Source: Actinomycetota bacterium (GTDB lineage: Bacteria; Actinomycetota; Actinomycetes; Actinomycetales; Dermatophilaceae). From it: a stretch of DNA of 63,367 bases. Position numbers and translations under genes: made by a program. Under the pieces are notes generated by a model, which made no database searches, was not told the origin of the DNA, and saw only the letters and a program-made list of their open reading frames with translations. Below are positions 25,525 to 34,876 of this stretch, piece by piece; position 1 is the first letter of the stretch; every line of letters begins with the position of its first letter. The stretch is from positions 1-63,367 of the forward strand of contig JAIUNK010000026.1 in NCBI GenBank assembly GCA_020161845.1, given 5' to 3'.

Positions 25525-26666
25525 CACCGCTCCTGCCGGCCGGGTGCCAGGTGGGCGCGCAGCGCCTCGAGGAACGCCGTGGTCTCCGCCGGGGTGCCGG
25601 CGGTGACCCGCAGGTGCCCGGGGAGGCCGACGTCCCGGACGAGAACGCCCGCGTCCAGTAGAGCCTGCCAGCTCGCCGCCGCATCGGAGAACCCGCCGAC
25701 GAGCACGAAGTTGGCGTCGCTGGGCACCGCGGTCAGGCCGAGCGCGGTGACCTCGGTGACGATCCGGTCGCGTTGGGCCTTGATCGCCTCGACCTCGGCG
25801 AGCAGCAGGTCGGCGTGCGCCAGGGCGGCGCGGGCCACGGCCTGGCTCTGCGTGGACAGGTGGTAGGGCATCCGGACCAGGCGCAGGGCGTCGACCAGGG
25901 CGGGGTCGGCGGCCAGGTAGCCGAGTCGGCCGCCGGCCAGGGCGAAGGCCTTGCTCATGGTGCGGCTCACCACCAAACGGGGCCGGCCGGACAGGAGCGT
26001 CAGCGCCGAGGGCGTGCCGGTGCGGGCGAACTCGGCGTACGCCTCGTCGACCACGACGATCGCGCGCGGCGCCGCCTCGTACACCGCCTCGATCACGTCC
26101 AGGCCGACCGCGGTGCCGGTCGGGTTGTTCGGGGAGGCGATCGCCACCACGTCGGGGCGGTGCTCCGCGACCTGCGCGGCGGCCATCTCGGGCGCGAGGT
26201 CGTAGCGGCGGGTGTCGGTTTCGCCGACCCCGCGGAAGCCGTCGATCCAGGTGGTGCCCGTGCTCAGGGCGTAGTTGGGGTACATGGAGTAGGAGGGGGT
26301 GAACGCCATCAGCGACCGGCCCGGCCCGGCGAAGGCCTGCACCACGTGCAGCAGCACCTCGTTGGAGCCGTTGCCGGCCCAGATCTGGGCGGGCTCGATC
26401 GGCAGGCCGCTGCTGCGGGTCAGGTAGCCGGCCAGGTCGGTGCGCAGCGCGGTGAACTCGCGGTCGGGATAGCGGTTCAGGTCCGGGGCGGTCTTGGTGA
26501 TCGCCTCGATCATCGCCGCGACGACCAGCTGCGGGACCGGGTAGGAGTTCTCGTTGGTGTTGAGCTGGACCGGTACGTCGAGCTGCGGCGCCCCATAGGC
26601 GCTGCGGCCGCGCAGGTCCGGACGAAGGAGGTCGGTGATCTGCGCGGCGGCGTCCGTGGTCGTCAT
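25524..26666 (-). CDS. hisC: Histidinol-phosphate aminotransferase
   Basis: PLP-dependent fold-type I aminotransferase, 380 aa. It shows [13 protein letters not shown] near the N-terminus, [41 protein letters not shown] and the Schiff-base Lys in [18 protein letters not shown]. It overlaps hisD by 4 bp and hisB by 1 bp, so the three form a coupled unit. Confidence 0.97.
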   Translation of the reverse strand: MTTTDAAAQITDLLRPDLRGRSAYGAPQLDVPVQLNTNENSYPVPQLVVAAMIEAITKTAPDLNRYPDREFTALRTDLAGYLTRSSGLPIEPAQIWAGNGSNEVLLHVVQAFAGPGRSLMAFTPSYSMYPNYALSTGTTWIDGFRGVGETDTRRYDLAPEMAAAQVAEHRPDVVAIASPNNPTGTAVGLDVIEAVYEAAPRAIVVVDEAYAEFARTGTPSALTLLSGRPRLVVSRTMSKAFALAGGRLGYLAADPALVDALRLVRMPYHLSTQSQAVARAALAHADLLLAEVEAIKAQRDRIVTEVTALGLTAVPSDANFVLVGGFSDAAASWQALLDAGVLVRDVGLPGHLRVTAGTPAETTAFLEALRAHLAPGRQER

Positions 26667-28000
26667 GAGGACGCCCCCGTGCGGGCCAGCACGGCATCGC
26701 CGTGCCCGGGCAGGTCCTCGGCGTGGCTGAGGGTGACCACGGCGTCGGCGACCTCGGCCAGGGCCTGCGCGGAATATTCGATGACCTGCACCGACCGCAG
26801 GAAGCTCAGCACCGACAGGCCCGAGGCGTAAGCGCTGGTCCCACTGGTCGGCAGCACGTGGTTGGAGCCGGCGGCGTAGTCGCCGAGGCTGACCGGACTG
26901 TACGGGCCGACGAAGACCGCCCCCGCGTTCGTGACCAGCTCGGCGTCGGCGGCCGCGTCGGCCGTCTGGATCTCCAGGTGTTCGGCACCGTAGGCGTTCA
27001 CCGTGCGCAACCCCGCGGCCAGGTCGTCGACCAGGACGATCGCGGACTGCCGCCCCGCCAGCGCGGCGGCGACCCGCTCGTGGTGCTTGGTCTGCGCCGC
27101 CCGCCGCTGCACCGCGGCCAGCACCCGATCGGCCAGCGCTTCGCTGGGCGTGACCAGCACGGACGCGGCCAGCGGGTCGTGTTCGGCCTGGCTGATCAGG
27201 TCGGCGGCGACGTGCTCGGGGTCTGCGGTGTCGTCGGCGAGGATGGCGATCTCGGTCGGGCCGGCCTCCGCGTCGATGCCCACCACGGAGCGCAGCAGGC
27301 GCTTCGCGCTCGCGACGTACACATTTCCCGGACCGGTGACGAGATTGACTGGCGCGCAGACGAGTTCGCCGCTCGCCTCGCGGGCGCCGTAGGCAAACAT
27401 CGCGACGGCCTGCGCGCCGCCCACGGCGTACACCTCATCCACCCCGAGCAGGGCGCAGGCCGCCAGGATCGTCGGGTGCGGGTACCCGGCGAAGATGCCG
27501 GTGTTGTCCCGTTGCGGCGGGCTGGCGACGGTCAGGCTGGGCACCCCCGCGGCTTGGGCGGGCACGACGTTCATGACCACGCTGCTGGGATAGACGGCCA
27601 GGCCGCCGGGCACGTAAAGGCCGACGCGTTCGACGGGCAGCCAGCGTTGGGTCACGGTGCCGCCGGGGACGACATGCGTGGTGTGCGGGGCGCGCAGCTG
27701 TTCGGCGTGCACGATCCGGGCGCGGCGGATGGCCTCCGCCAGGGCGGCGGTCACCGAGGGATCCAGGGTGTCAGCCGCAGCGGCCAGCACCTCGGTCGGG
27801 ACCCGCAGGTGCGCCGGGGTGACGCCGTCGAATCGGGCGCCGAACTCGCGCACCGCCTCGGCGCCGCGGTCCCGGACGGCTTGGCAGATGGGCCGGACGA
27901 CATCGAGGGCGTCGTCGAGGTCGTACTCGGCGCGCGGGAGGGCCTCGCGCAGGCCGCGCGCGTCCAGGGCCCTGCCGCGCAGGTCGATGCGGGAGATCAC
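26663..28000 (-). CDS. hisD: Histidinol dehydrogenase
   Basis: Zn- and NAD-dependent four-electron oxidation of histidinol to histidine; 445 aa. The signature regions include [39 protein letters not shown], and the catalytic AEHLEIQ. It is the first gene of the his operon here. Only 33 bp separate its ATG from the divergent permease start, so the two promoters must overlap each other or the coding ends. Confidence 0.97.
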   Translation of the reverse strand: MISRIDLRGRALDARGLREALPRAEYDLDDALDVVRPICQAVRDRGAEAVREFGARFDGVTPAHLRVPTEVLAAAADTLDPSVTAALAEAIRRARIVHAEQLRAPHTTHVVPGGTVTQRWLPVERVGLYVPGGLAVYPSSVVMNVVPAQAAGVPSLTVASPPQRDNTGIFAGYPHPTILAACALLGVDEVYAVGGAQAVAMFAYGAREASGELVCAPVNLVTGPGNVYVASAKRLLRSVVGIDAEAGPTEIAILADDTADPEHVAADLISQAEHDPLAASVLVTPSEALADRVLAAVQRRAAQTKHHERVAAALAGRQSAIVLVDDLAAGLRTVNAYGAEHLEIQTADAAADAELVTNAGAVFVGPYSPVSLGDYAAGSNHVLPTSGTSAYASGLSVLSFLRSVQVIEYSAQALAEVADAVVTLSHAEDLPGHGDAVLARTGASS

Positions 28001-28033
28001 CGGGCCATTCTAGGGAGGGCGGACAATGGCGCC

Positions 28034-28804
28034 GTGCAGACCATCGCGCCGGCGCAGGCCCTCATCCACCTCGACGGCACCGGCGACGTGGTTCGGCTGG
28101 TGATCGCCGTGATCGTCCTCGGGGTGGTCTCGGCCGTGCTGCGCCGAGCCGCCGGGCTCGGGAACGGGCGCGAGGAGATCGTGGCGATCCTGCGGGCCAC
28201 GGTGCAGTTGGGCGCGGTCGGGCTGGTCATCGCGGCGGTGCTCGGATCGTGGCCCCTGACGTGGCTGTTCGTTGCGGTGATGGGCGTGGTCGCGGCGCTC
28301 ACCTCGGCGGGGCGGATGGGCAGCGTACGTCGGGTGCTGCCGCTGCTGCCCATCGCGGCGGGGGGCCTGCCCGTCACGGCGGCGCTGCTGGCCATCGGCC
28401 TGCTGCCGGCCGAGCCGATCTCGGTGGTGCCCACCGCGGGCATCCTGCTCGGCAACGCGATGACTGCGACGACGCTGGCCGGCCGGCGGGGCCTCGACGC
28501 CCTGTCGGAGCGGCGCGGCGAGGTAGAGGCCGGCCTGGCGTTGGGCCTGATGCGGCGGGATGCGCGGCTGCTCGTGGTGCAACCGGCGGCGCAGTTGGCC
28601 CTGCTGCCCGGGCTGGATCAGACCCGGACGGTGGGCTTGGTGACGCTGCCGGGGGCCTTCGTGGGCACCCTGCTGGGCGGCGCGACACCGCTGCAGGCGG
28701 CGGCGCTGCAGCTGATCGTGCTGGCCGGGATCCTGACGTCGCAGTCCGTGGCGACCGTGCTGACCCAGGAGCTGATCGCCCGCGACATGCTGCGCCGCCC
28801 CTGA
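28034..28804 (+). CDS. FetB-like UPF0014 membrane permease
   Basis: 256 aa from the GTG at 28034-28036, with about seven predicted membrane helices. It matches the UPF0014/FetB family: LRATVQLGAVGLVIAAV, GILLGNAMTATTLAGRR, a cytoplasmic EVEAGLALGLMRRDARL loop and LPGAFVGTLLGGATPL. E. coli FetB pairs with the ATPase FetA in iron efflux and oxidative-stress resistance. No ATP-binding partner gene is adjacent on either side, so the partner is elsewhere or missing. The start lies 33 bp from the divergent hisD. Confidence 0.85.
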   Translation: MQTIAPAQALIHLDGTGDVVRLVIAVIVLGVVSAVLRRAAGLGNGREEIVAILRATVQLGAVGLVIAAVLGSWPLTWLFVAVMGVVAALTSAGRMGSVRRVLPLLPIAAGGLPVTAALLAIGLLPAEPISVVPTAGILLGNAMTATTLAGRRGLDALSERRGEVEAGLALGLMRRDARLLVVQPAAQLALLPGLDQTRTVGLVTLPGAFVGTLLGGATPLQAAALQLIVLAGILTSQSVATVLTQELIARDMLRRP

Positions 28805-28828
28805 GCAGCGGCCTCTGGTCTCTCGCGC

Positions 28829-29038
28829 TTACTCCGCGTCCTTGCGGGGGCGTCCGCGCCGGGGTAGCGGCGCGATGTCGCGGGGGGCTCGACCGGCCTC
28901 GGCAAGCGCACGGCGGAGCACCACCTCGATCTGCGCGTTGACGCTGCGCACGTCGTCGGCGGCCCATTTGGCCATCGCGTCGTAGACACCGGGGTCGAGG
29001 CGCAGCAGCACCTGCTTGCGCTCGGCTCGGGGCGACAT
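28829..29038 (-). CDS. Small ribbon-helix-helix-type DNA-binding protein
   Basis: 69 aa. The beta-strand/helix/helix pattern of Arc/CopG-like proteins fits: [19 protein letters not shown] (strand and first helix), then [20 protein letters not shown] (second helix, with the [12 protein letters not shown] pattern common in this fold). The tail [10 protein letters not shown] is basic and could make extra DNA contacts. It lies 27 bp after the SPFH gene on the same strand and is probably in the same operon. A palindromic site in the SPFH promoter is its likely target. Confidence 0.75.
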   Translation of the reverse strand: MSPRAERKQVLLRLDPGVYDAMAKWAADDVRSVNAQIEVVLRRALAEAGRAPRDIAPLPRRGRPRKDAE

Positions 29039-29065
29039 GGCGGATCGCTGGTGCTGTGCCGGCGG

Positions 29066-30112
29066 TCAGGCGTACAGGCTGCCGGCGTTGACGATCGGGG
29101 TCGTCTTTTGGTCCCCGCACAACACCACCAGCAGGTTGCTGACCATGGCGGCCTTGCGCTCGTCGTCGAGCTCGACCACGGCGCCCTCCTCGAGGCGGGC
29201 CAGGGCGAGTTCCACCATGCCCACGGCGCCCTCCACGATGCGCGACCGGGCGGCGATGATCGCGCCGGCCTGCTGCCGCTGCAGCATCGCGCCGGCGATC
29301 TCGGGGGCATAGGCTAGGTGGCTGATGCGGACCTCGACGATCTCCAGGCCGGCCACCGCGACGCGCTCGGCGACCTCTTGGGCGAGCTGCGCCGACACCA
29401 CATCGGTACTGCCCCGCAGCGACGTCCCGGAACCGTCCGGGTCGTCGTACGGATGGGTCGTTGCGACGTGCCGTAGCGCGGCCTCGGACTGGACCCGGAT
29501 GAAGTTCGGGTGATCCTCCACCGCGAAGACGGCCTTGGCGGTGTCGGCGACCTGCCAGACGACGATGGCGGCGATCTCGACGGGGTTGCCGTCGAAGTCG
29601 TTCACCTTCAAGGCCGAGGTCTCGAAGTTGTTGACCCGCACCGAGACTCGGCGCTTGGTCGACAGTGGCACGGTCATCAGCAGACCGGTACGCCGGGCGG
29701 TGCCGACGTAGCGGCCGAAGAACTGGACGACTTGGGTCTGGCCGGGCTGCACGACGGTCAGCGAGGACAGGACCAGGCCGGCCAGCAGCACCAGGAGCAC
29801 CGTGCCGACGATCGGGGCAGGCGGCACCGGGTCGTTGCTCAGGCCGGCCCGGACGGCGATGGACAGCACCAATCCGGCGAGCACGAGCAGTACCAGGGCG
29901 GCAAGCAGCGCCAGGAAGCCGTCGACCGTCCAGGCGCCGCGTTCGCGGACCTCGACGCGCGTGCCGGCGTGACCGACCGGGGTGGTGGCAGGTGCAGCCT
30001 GGGCCGGTCCGGCCGATTCGTCGGGCGCCAGGCCCTCGGGCGGGACGCCGCCGGACGCTGATGTCGCGGTTGACGCGTTGTGGCTGGTGTGGGGTGCTTG
30101 ACGCTCGCTCAT
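29066..30112 (-). CDS. SPFH-domain (stomatin/prohibitin-like) membrane protein
   Basis: 348 aa. After a charged, disordered N-terminus come two hydrophobic segments (about residues 62-88 and 100-120), then the SPFH/Band 7 domain beginning [19 protein letters not shown] and running to [19 protein letters not shown]. It ends with a helical region ([20 protein letters not shown]) typical of self-assembly in this family. SPFH proteins scaffold membrane microdomains and often regulate membrane proteases. The ATG has a good AGG-rich ribosome site. The upstream promoter carries an operator-like palindrome. Confidence 0.88.
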   Translation of the reverse strand: MSERQAPHTSHNASTATSASGGVPPEGLAPDESAGPAQAAPATTPVGHAGTRVEVRERGAWTVDGFLALLAALVLLVLAGLVLSIAVRAGLSNDPVPPAPIVGTVLLVLLAGLVLSSLTVVQPGQTQVVQFFGRYVGTARRTGLLMTVPLSTKRRVSVRVNNFETSALKVNDFDGNPVEIAAIVVWQVADTAKAVFAVEDHPNFIRVQSEAALRHVATTHPYDDPDGSGTSLRGSTDVVSAQLAQEVAERVAVAGLEIVEVRISHLAYAPEIAGAMLQRQQAGAIIAARSRIVEGAVGMVELALARLEEGAVVELDDERKAAMVSNLLVVLCGDQKTTPIVNAGSLYA

Positions 30113-30134
30113 GGCGACCTCCCGAAGGCGCGAT

Positions 30135-30176
30135 GTGATAGCTAAGTGATATCACTTTTTCTGAGGTACTTGTCAA
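30135..30176 (-). promoter_or_regulatory. SPFH-operon promoter overlapped by a palindromic operator
   Basis: On the minus strand a perfect -35 TTGACA (30171-30176) is followed after 17-18 bp by the -10 region GATATC/ATATCA, which lies inside the perfect palindrome GTGATATCAC (30146-30155). A second half-site GTGATAGC at 30135-30142 repeats GTGATA exactly 11 bp away. Repeats one helical turn apart over the -10 are the usual layout of a ribbon-helix-helix autorepressor site. Confidence 0.65.
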
Positions 30177-30290
30177 GAGATCGCGAGGTCTGATCGGCCA
30201 CTTGGGCGGGGGTCGGCGCACCTCCACGCCGCGGCGACCCTGGATTGGATCGCCCCGATCGCCCCGATCGCCCCAGCGGCGCCCCTGCTT

Positions 30291-32624
30291 TCAGAACGGC
30301 GGCGGGCCGGGCATGTCGGGCCGCCGGGTGCTCTCTCCTGGCAGCCGAGTCCGCTCTTCATGCGAAGCCCGCCTGAGGGCTTGATGGCGTGACGTCGGGT
30401 CGGCGCCGTGGGCGTCCTGCGCGCCGGCGGCGGCACACGCGTCGGCGGCACGCGCGTCGGCGGCGGCACGCGCGTCGTCGATACCGTTCGTGGCGTCGGC
30501 GTCGGCGTCGGCGTCGGCCGCGCGCGCGTCGTGTGCTTCATCGGTGCTGGTCGCGTCATCGGTGCTAGTCGCGTCATTGATGCTGGTCGCGTCATTGATG
30601 CTGGTCGCGTCGTCGAGACCGTTTGCATCGTCGGTGCCGATGGCGGCGCGTTCTCTCGCATCGGTGCTGCGGTCGCCGTCCGTGCGCTCCTCGCCTCCTC
30701 GAGCCGGCTCGACGCGAAGCGCCTGTTTGCGCCCCCGGTGGTGGGCGACGCGGGTCACGTCGAATGCGATGACCCGGCCCATGAGCAGGCCTTCGATCCG
30801 GGAGATTTCGGGCCGATCGGAGTCGGGCTCGGCGTACTGGTAGGGCTCCGTGGCATACCGCCTTCCGGTCTGCATCCGCCAAACGAACGCCTCACCCTCG
30901 GCCGCGACGGACCAGTGGCCGCTGGTGTGGTGGCCGTGGTGCCGACCGTGATCGCAGAGCAGGTTGGCGACGCTGGTCGGACCGCCCTCGGCGTACGGCG
31001 TCGCGTGGTCGAGGTCGCAGCGGTCCTCGGGCTGAAGGCAGCCGGGTGCGCGGCAGCGGTGATCTCGCGCCCGGACGGCGCGGGAGATGGCGGCCGTGGG
31101 TCGGTACGCCGGGGTCGACAGCTCAACTGCCGTCCCGGTGAGGGGGTCGGTCACCAGCCTCGACCAGACCGACCCTGCGGCCAGCGCCAACTCGCGGACG
31201 AGTTCCGCCTCCGCGTACCCAGCTCCCGCCACTTCCCCCGGATCTCGCGTGATCCCGAGGAGGGCTGCGGCCGAGATCGTCACGGTGACGTGCGCCGCGG
31301 GCAGATTCCCGGGGTAGGCGAGTCGTAACGCGGCGCTGGTGCAGTCGCCGCAGGTCGCGGGCGACGGGGGCGCTTGCCGCGGGCCCGCAGAAGCCCAGGC
31401 CGGCGTCCTGCTGGGGGGCGACTCGGCGCCGACCGAGGCGGCCTCTGAATCAGTGGAGGTCGCCGTGACCCACGAAACAACAGACCCTGCCGGGGGCGTC
31501 GGGCGCCCCTCGCGAGCCGCGTCAGCCGCCTCTGCCTGGTCAGTCGCCCCGACTTGCTCAGCCGCGTCCGCATGGTCAGTCGCGTCGACCGGGTCAGTCT
31601 GGCCACGTGAACGGCTCGAGTCGCTCTCGGCCAGATCAGGCTCCCACGACGAGGTCGCCCCGGCCGGAGGCGCCATCGTCCCGTGCGGACCAGTTGCCGG
31701 GTCCACATCGTCGCGCTCAGCCGCAGCGACGCCGCACAGGGGGGCCGTGTGGCCGTGCAATAGCAGGTCGAGGCCGATGTCAGACCGGAGCTGCGCAACC
31801 GTGCGCTGATCGCCGAGGGACCGCAGCCGCCGCGCCATCCGGTGGAGTCGATCCTGGGCCGCCACTACTCGGGGCGTGGCACCGGTGATCCTCAGAGTGC
31901 CGGTGTCGTCGTCGCCGAGGTCGACCTCGCTGGTGCGGTTGTCGAGTGCCGCCCGACGGCGCTCCCGCCCACAGATCCGCTTCTTCAGCTGGCGACTGGT
32001 GCGATCGGCGAGCAGTCGCCCGCTGGGCGCGGCCCCGTCACGAGTGGGGGCCAGCACCATCCGCGCCACCTCGTCGGCTTGGTCTGCGGGCAGCGGCAGG
32101 CAGTCACTCACCAGGCGCCGGCAGCCAAACCAGCCGATCCGGCCCTGATGCAGGCCGGCCAGGGCCGTCGCGGTCCGCTCGGGCTCGCGGACGGAGAGTG
32201 CGCCGATCTCGGCACGCGCGGTGGCGTCGCGCTGCCCAAGCCCGGTCGCGAGAATGATCTCGTCGACGATGCTGGTCCGGGCGTGCGTCATCGCGAGGGC
32301 CCGCTCAGCGGCGGTAGCTCCATACATGTCCAGATCGCGCCGAGTACGCATCTCGCTCCACACGAGCAAGGCACCGGCGGCGTGGACGGAGAGGTGGTCC
32401 AGCCACGCCTTGGCGGCCTCGACCTCCGCGAGCACGCTCATCAGTTCGTCGGCGGCATCCATGTCATCCCAGGCGAGGGTCGGCAGGGATGTCGTGGTCG
32501 TCCGCAGCGAGGACAGCCGTTTGCGCACCGATCCCAGCTGCACTCGCCTCCGCGCACACCGGGCTGCCACGTCCTCCCATGAGGGCTGCACGGAAGCCGC
32601 CTCGCTCTCCCTGGACTCGCGCAC
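30291..32624 (-). CDS. DUF222 / HNH endonuclease-domain protein with repetitive tail
   Basis: 777 aa from a GTG with AGGAGG nine bases upstream. An N-terminal DUF222 helical domain (about residues 40-300) is followed by a low-complexity linker rich in Asp/Ala/Thr (about 330-400). The C-terminal HNH module reads RARDHRCRAPGC, then CDLDHATPYAEGG and NLLCDHGRHHGHH near residues 545-605. After it, roughly 130 residues are DATSIND/DATSTDD-type repeats and Ala/Asp-rich runs. DUF222-HNH proteins (the 13E12-type family of mycobacteria) are numerous and mobile in actinobacteria; their function is unproven. Confidence 0.88.
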   Translation of the reverse strand: MRESRESEAASVQPSWEDVAARCARRRVQLGSVRKRLSSLRTTTTSLPTLAWDDMDAADELMSVLAEVEAAKAWLDHLSVHAAGALLVWSEMRTRRDLDMYGATAAERALAMTHARTSIVDEIILATGLGQRDATARAEIGALSVREPERTATALAGLHQGRIGWFGCRRLVSDCLPLPADQADEVARMVLAPTRDGAAPSGRLLADRTSRQLKKRICGRERRRAALDNRTSEVDLGDDDTGTLRITGATPRVVAAQDRLHRMARRLRSLGDQRTVAQLRSDIGLDLLLHGHTAPLCGVAAAERDDVDPATGPHGTMAPPAGATSSWEPDLAESDSSRSRGQTDPVDATDHADAAEQVGATDQAEAADAAREGRPTPPAGSVVSWVTATSTDSEAASVGAESPPSRTPAWASAGPRQAPPSPATCGDCTSAALRLAYPGNLPAAHVTVTISAAALLGITRDPGEVAGAGYAEAELVRELALAAGSVWSRLVTDPLTGTAVELSTPAYRPTAAISRAVRARDHRCRAPGCLQPEDRCDLDHATPYAEGGPTSVANLLCDHGRHHGHHTSGHWSVAAEGEAFVWRMQTGRRYATEPYQYAEPDSDRPEISRIEGLLMGRVIAFDVTRVAHHRGRKQALRVEPARGGEERTDGDRSTDARERAAIGTDDANGLDDATSINDATSINDATSTDDATSTDEAHDARAADADADADATNGIDDARAAADARAADACAAAGAQDAHGADPTSRHQALRRASHEERTRLPGESTRRPDMPGPPPF
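30530..30615 (-). repeat. 18-bp tandem repeat in the HNH protein tail
   Basis: Units like gctggtcgcgtcattgat (plus reading) recur about four to five times and encode ATSIND/ATSTDD hexapeptides. The period preserves the frame. Confidence 0.85.
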
Positions 32625-33237
32625 TGCACCCCCTCCTATGTTCGATCTTGTGTCTCCTCAAAGCCTACCCCGACAGGGCTTCTCCGTCCATACTTACTAA
32701 CGTTCAGCGGGGATTTCGTTCAAATCCTGGATCTTTTATTACGCTTTCTATCTTGTTTATTTGAGACTCCGCCCGGACAGTGCGGGGATGAGTAGAGCCA
32801 CCAGGACGCACGCCACAGCTCCAGACGACGCTGAGACGCTCACAGGCCACGGTCCCCATGTCGCGATCCAGAGCGACGCTCACAGGCCACGGTCCCCATG
32901 TCGCGATCCAGAGCGACGCTCAGAAGGTGGACAGGCCCGCCGGGCGTGCGCGTGCAAGCACCACGCGCCGGATCGCCATCCGCAGCGCAAGTCGGGGCGT
33001 CATCCGCCCGTCCACCATCCGGACCGTGAACTCCGGCGCCGCTCAAGACCGTTCAGGAAGCAGATGACGACGCCACCCCCGCGGCGATGGGATATCCCAG
33101 TGACCCCTCGCCGATCGCCGGCACGGCAACCCCAACGGCGCCAACCCCGCCCGAGCCAACCTCGCCCGGCTCGTGGTATCCACAGGCGCGATCGTCGCCC
33201 ACCCGTCACCCTCGCGCCCGGACCTACCCTCGGACCT
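32625..33237. other. Gene-free interval with AT-rich patch and 40-bp repeat
   Basis: The 613 bp between the HNH gene and the lipoprotein hold no credible gene. The segment 32680-32765 is notably AT-rich for this genome (for example ttttattacgctttctatct) and probably carries the HNH promoter. A 40-bp unit is perfectly duplicated at 32841-32920. The rest is C-rich DNA continuing into the lipoprotein gene. Confidence 0.6.
32841..32920. repeat. Perfect 40-bp tandem duplication
   Basis: The 40-bp unit beginning cacaggccacggtccccatg occurs at 32841-32880 and again at 32881-32920 with no mismatch. The six bases gacgct precede both copies. The identity implies a recent event. Confidence 0.97.
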
Positions 33238-33942
33238 GTGCCGCCCCACCCGCCCGCCAGCGCCGACGCCCCGCCCCGGCACCCGCACGGATGGCGCCCG
33301 ACCGTCCTCGCCACCACCTGCATAGCGGTCATCGCCATGCAGGTGGCATTGACAGGCTGCGGCAGCACCCCCACCGACACGCGAGCGCCGGCTGCCTCGA
33401 CGGCCATCAAGATCCCCACCCCGATCCCGGCGCCCACCACCCCGACAGCGAACGCCGGCTCGACAGCGACCGCCAGCCCGACGCCCTTCGACGTGCTCGC
33501 CAACATGCCGCCCGCCGCCAAAGAGCACACGGCCAAAGGCGCCGAAGCCTTCGCCCGCTACTTCTTCGAAGTGAGCAGCAAGGTCGTGGAGATTCCCACT
33601 GCGGGCCAGTTTCCAAGGCTATGCACTTCAGGGGCTGACCCCTGCCAAAGTCACGAAAACACCGTTGCAGAACTCGTTTCGAAAAATCTCCATTTAAGTG
33701 GTCCCGTCCTTGCAGTCAGCAACGTGGCAACTATTCCTGTTGATCCGGCGCCCGAAAATATGGCTTATGTAACAGTGCAGATCATACAGAGATCCACCCG
33801 CAAGCGTCGTGCGGACAATACTGACCTGGGCGTCTTCACAGACGCAAAAGAATATGGCATTGACCTAAAGATGACCTGGACCGATGCAGGCTGGCGAGCA
33901 GTCCAAGCCGGAAATCCAGAGAAGAGAAGGTACACTCCGTGA
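33238..33942 (+). CDS. DUF6318-like lipoprotein
   Basis: 234 aa from the GTG at 33238-33240. A Pro/His-rich n-region and a hydrophobic stretch (PTVLATTCIAVIAMQVALTG) end in the lipobox LTGC, so it should be lipidated at the Cys and anchored outside the membrane. A Thr/Pro/Ala linker follows. The domain then has MPPAAKEHTAKGAEAFARYFFEV and a C...C pair (LCTSGADPC), and ends DAGWRAVQAGNPEKRR; this pattern resembles DUF6318 proteins of Micrococcales. Base composition drops and codon use changes from about 33600. It overlaps the next gene by 4 bp. Confidence 0.75.
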   Translation: MPPHPPASADAPPRHPHGWRPTVLATTCIAVIAMQVALTGCGSTPTDTRAPAASTAIKIPTPIPAPTTPTANAGSTATASPTPFDVLANMPPAAKEHTAKGAEAFARYFFEVSSKVVEIPTAGQFPRLCTSGADPCQSHENTVAELVSKNLHLSGPVLAVSNVATIPVDPAPENMAYVTVQIIQRSTRKRRADNTDLGVFTDAKEYGIDLKMTWTDAGWRAVQAGNPEKRRYTP

Positions 33943-34820
33943 TTCGGCTCCTCGCCGTGCCGCTGCTCAGCCTCGTCATGCTCGTGGCAGACGACGGGGT
34001 TGTTTGGGAAAAGAAGATGCAAAACGACGGCATAGATATCACTGCCGTGGTCCCGGGGCGAGTGAACTCACCGGTCCCGTATTGGGGCGCAAATTCGTCC
34101 GTTCCGCTGAGCACGGTCGTCTTTACGCCGGCGCCGCAGCCGGAATACCTCCGCGTCATCGCCTGCCCCGGCAACTCCACCACCCACCCCGGCCAAGACC
34201 CCTGCCTCACCGCCACCACCCCCTGCCGCGACAAACCCGGCACCGGCGTCCTGACCCGCATCTACACCCGACCCCCCGGCAACCCCACCACCCCCTGGCA
34301 ACACCTCACCGACACCTGCGACCCCGACCCCCTCACCAACCCCACCCCCACCGGCCCCACCCTGACCGACATCCAACACGCCTTCGCCACCACCCCCTTC
34401 GCCACCCCCACCACCACCACCCAACCCCCCGACGGCCACACCCTGACCACCCTGCCCATCTACCTCACCACCACCTGGACCGGCCCCGGCTACACCCCCG
34501 GCCAAACCCGCACCCTCACCCTCCTCGGCCAACACATCGACCTGGCCATCAAACTCGACCACTACACCTACACCTTCGGCGACGGCACCAGCACCGGCCC
34601 CACCACCTCCCCCGGCGGCCCCTACCCCACCGGCGACATCACCCACCCCTACCGCCGCCCCGGCACCTACACCCCCACCACCACCGCCACCCTCACCGCC
34701 GACTACCGCCTCAACAACGGCCCCTGGCAACCCATCAACGGCACCGCCACCCGCACCACCACCGGCCCCACCATCACCGTCCACACCGCCACCAACCGCC
34801 TGCACCCCAACCCCGCCTGA
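33939..34820 (+). CDS. Secreted PKD-like protein with extreme C-skewed coding
   Basis: 293 aa, GTG start overlapping the lipoprotein stop, with AGAGAAGG as ribosome site. A short signal peptide (IRLLAVPLLSLVMLVA) leads to an export-type protein. The C-terminal third has a PKD-like core: YTFGDGTSTGP, then HPYRRPGTYTPTTTATLT. About the first 65 codons use ordinary, lower-GC codons. From near 34145 to the end almost every third position is C: I count 39 C and 5 G in 34381-34440. The gene looks like a mosaic of two sequences with different histories. Function unknown; surface or cell-wall role inferred. Confidence 0.7.
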   Translation: MIRLLAVPLLSLVMLVADDGVVWEKKMQNDGIDITAVVPGRVNSPVPYWGANSSVPLSTVVFTPAPQPEYLRVIACPGNSTTHPGQDPCLTATTPCRDKPGTGVLTRIYTRPPGNPTTPWQHLTDTCDPDPLTNPTPTGPTLTDIQHAFATTPFATPTTTTQPPDGHTLTTLPIYLTTTWTGPGYTPGQTRTLTLLGQHIDLAIKLDHYTYTFGDGTSTGPTTSPGGPYPTGDITHPYRRPGTYTPTTTATLTADYRLNNGPWQPINGTATRTTTGPTITVHTATNRLHPNPA

Positions 34821-34823
34821 CCA

Positions 34824-34860
34824 CCTCTCCTGAGCACCACGCGGTGACGATCAGGAGAGG
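34824..34860. terminator. Bidirectional terminator between convergent genes
   Basis: CCTCTCCTGA (34824-34833) and TCAGGAGAGG (34851-34860) form a perfect 10-bp stem with a 17-nt loop in the gap between the PKD gene and the LysM gene. There is no strong T-run, as is frequent in high-GC genomes. Confidence 0.7.
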
Positions 34861-34876
34861 GGCGCCGACGCCACCG

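Noticed and set aside
28034-30112. Mobile element carrying the permease and SPFH genes
   Set aside because: No transposase, integrase, terminal inverted repeats or target duplications were found.
32710-32745. tRNA-like T-arm (gttcaaatcc) in the AT-rich patch
   Set aside because: No matching acceptor, D or anticodon arms and the apparent T-loop has the wrong order; not a tRNA or clear remnant.
34068-34805. Glycine-rich 245-codon frame on the minus strand
   Set aside because: It is the complement of the C-skewed PKD gene; the Gly/Val/Ala-only translation reflects GGN/GTN codons and not a protein.
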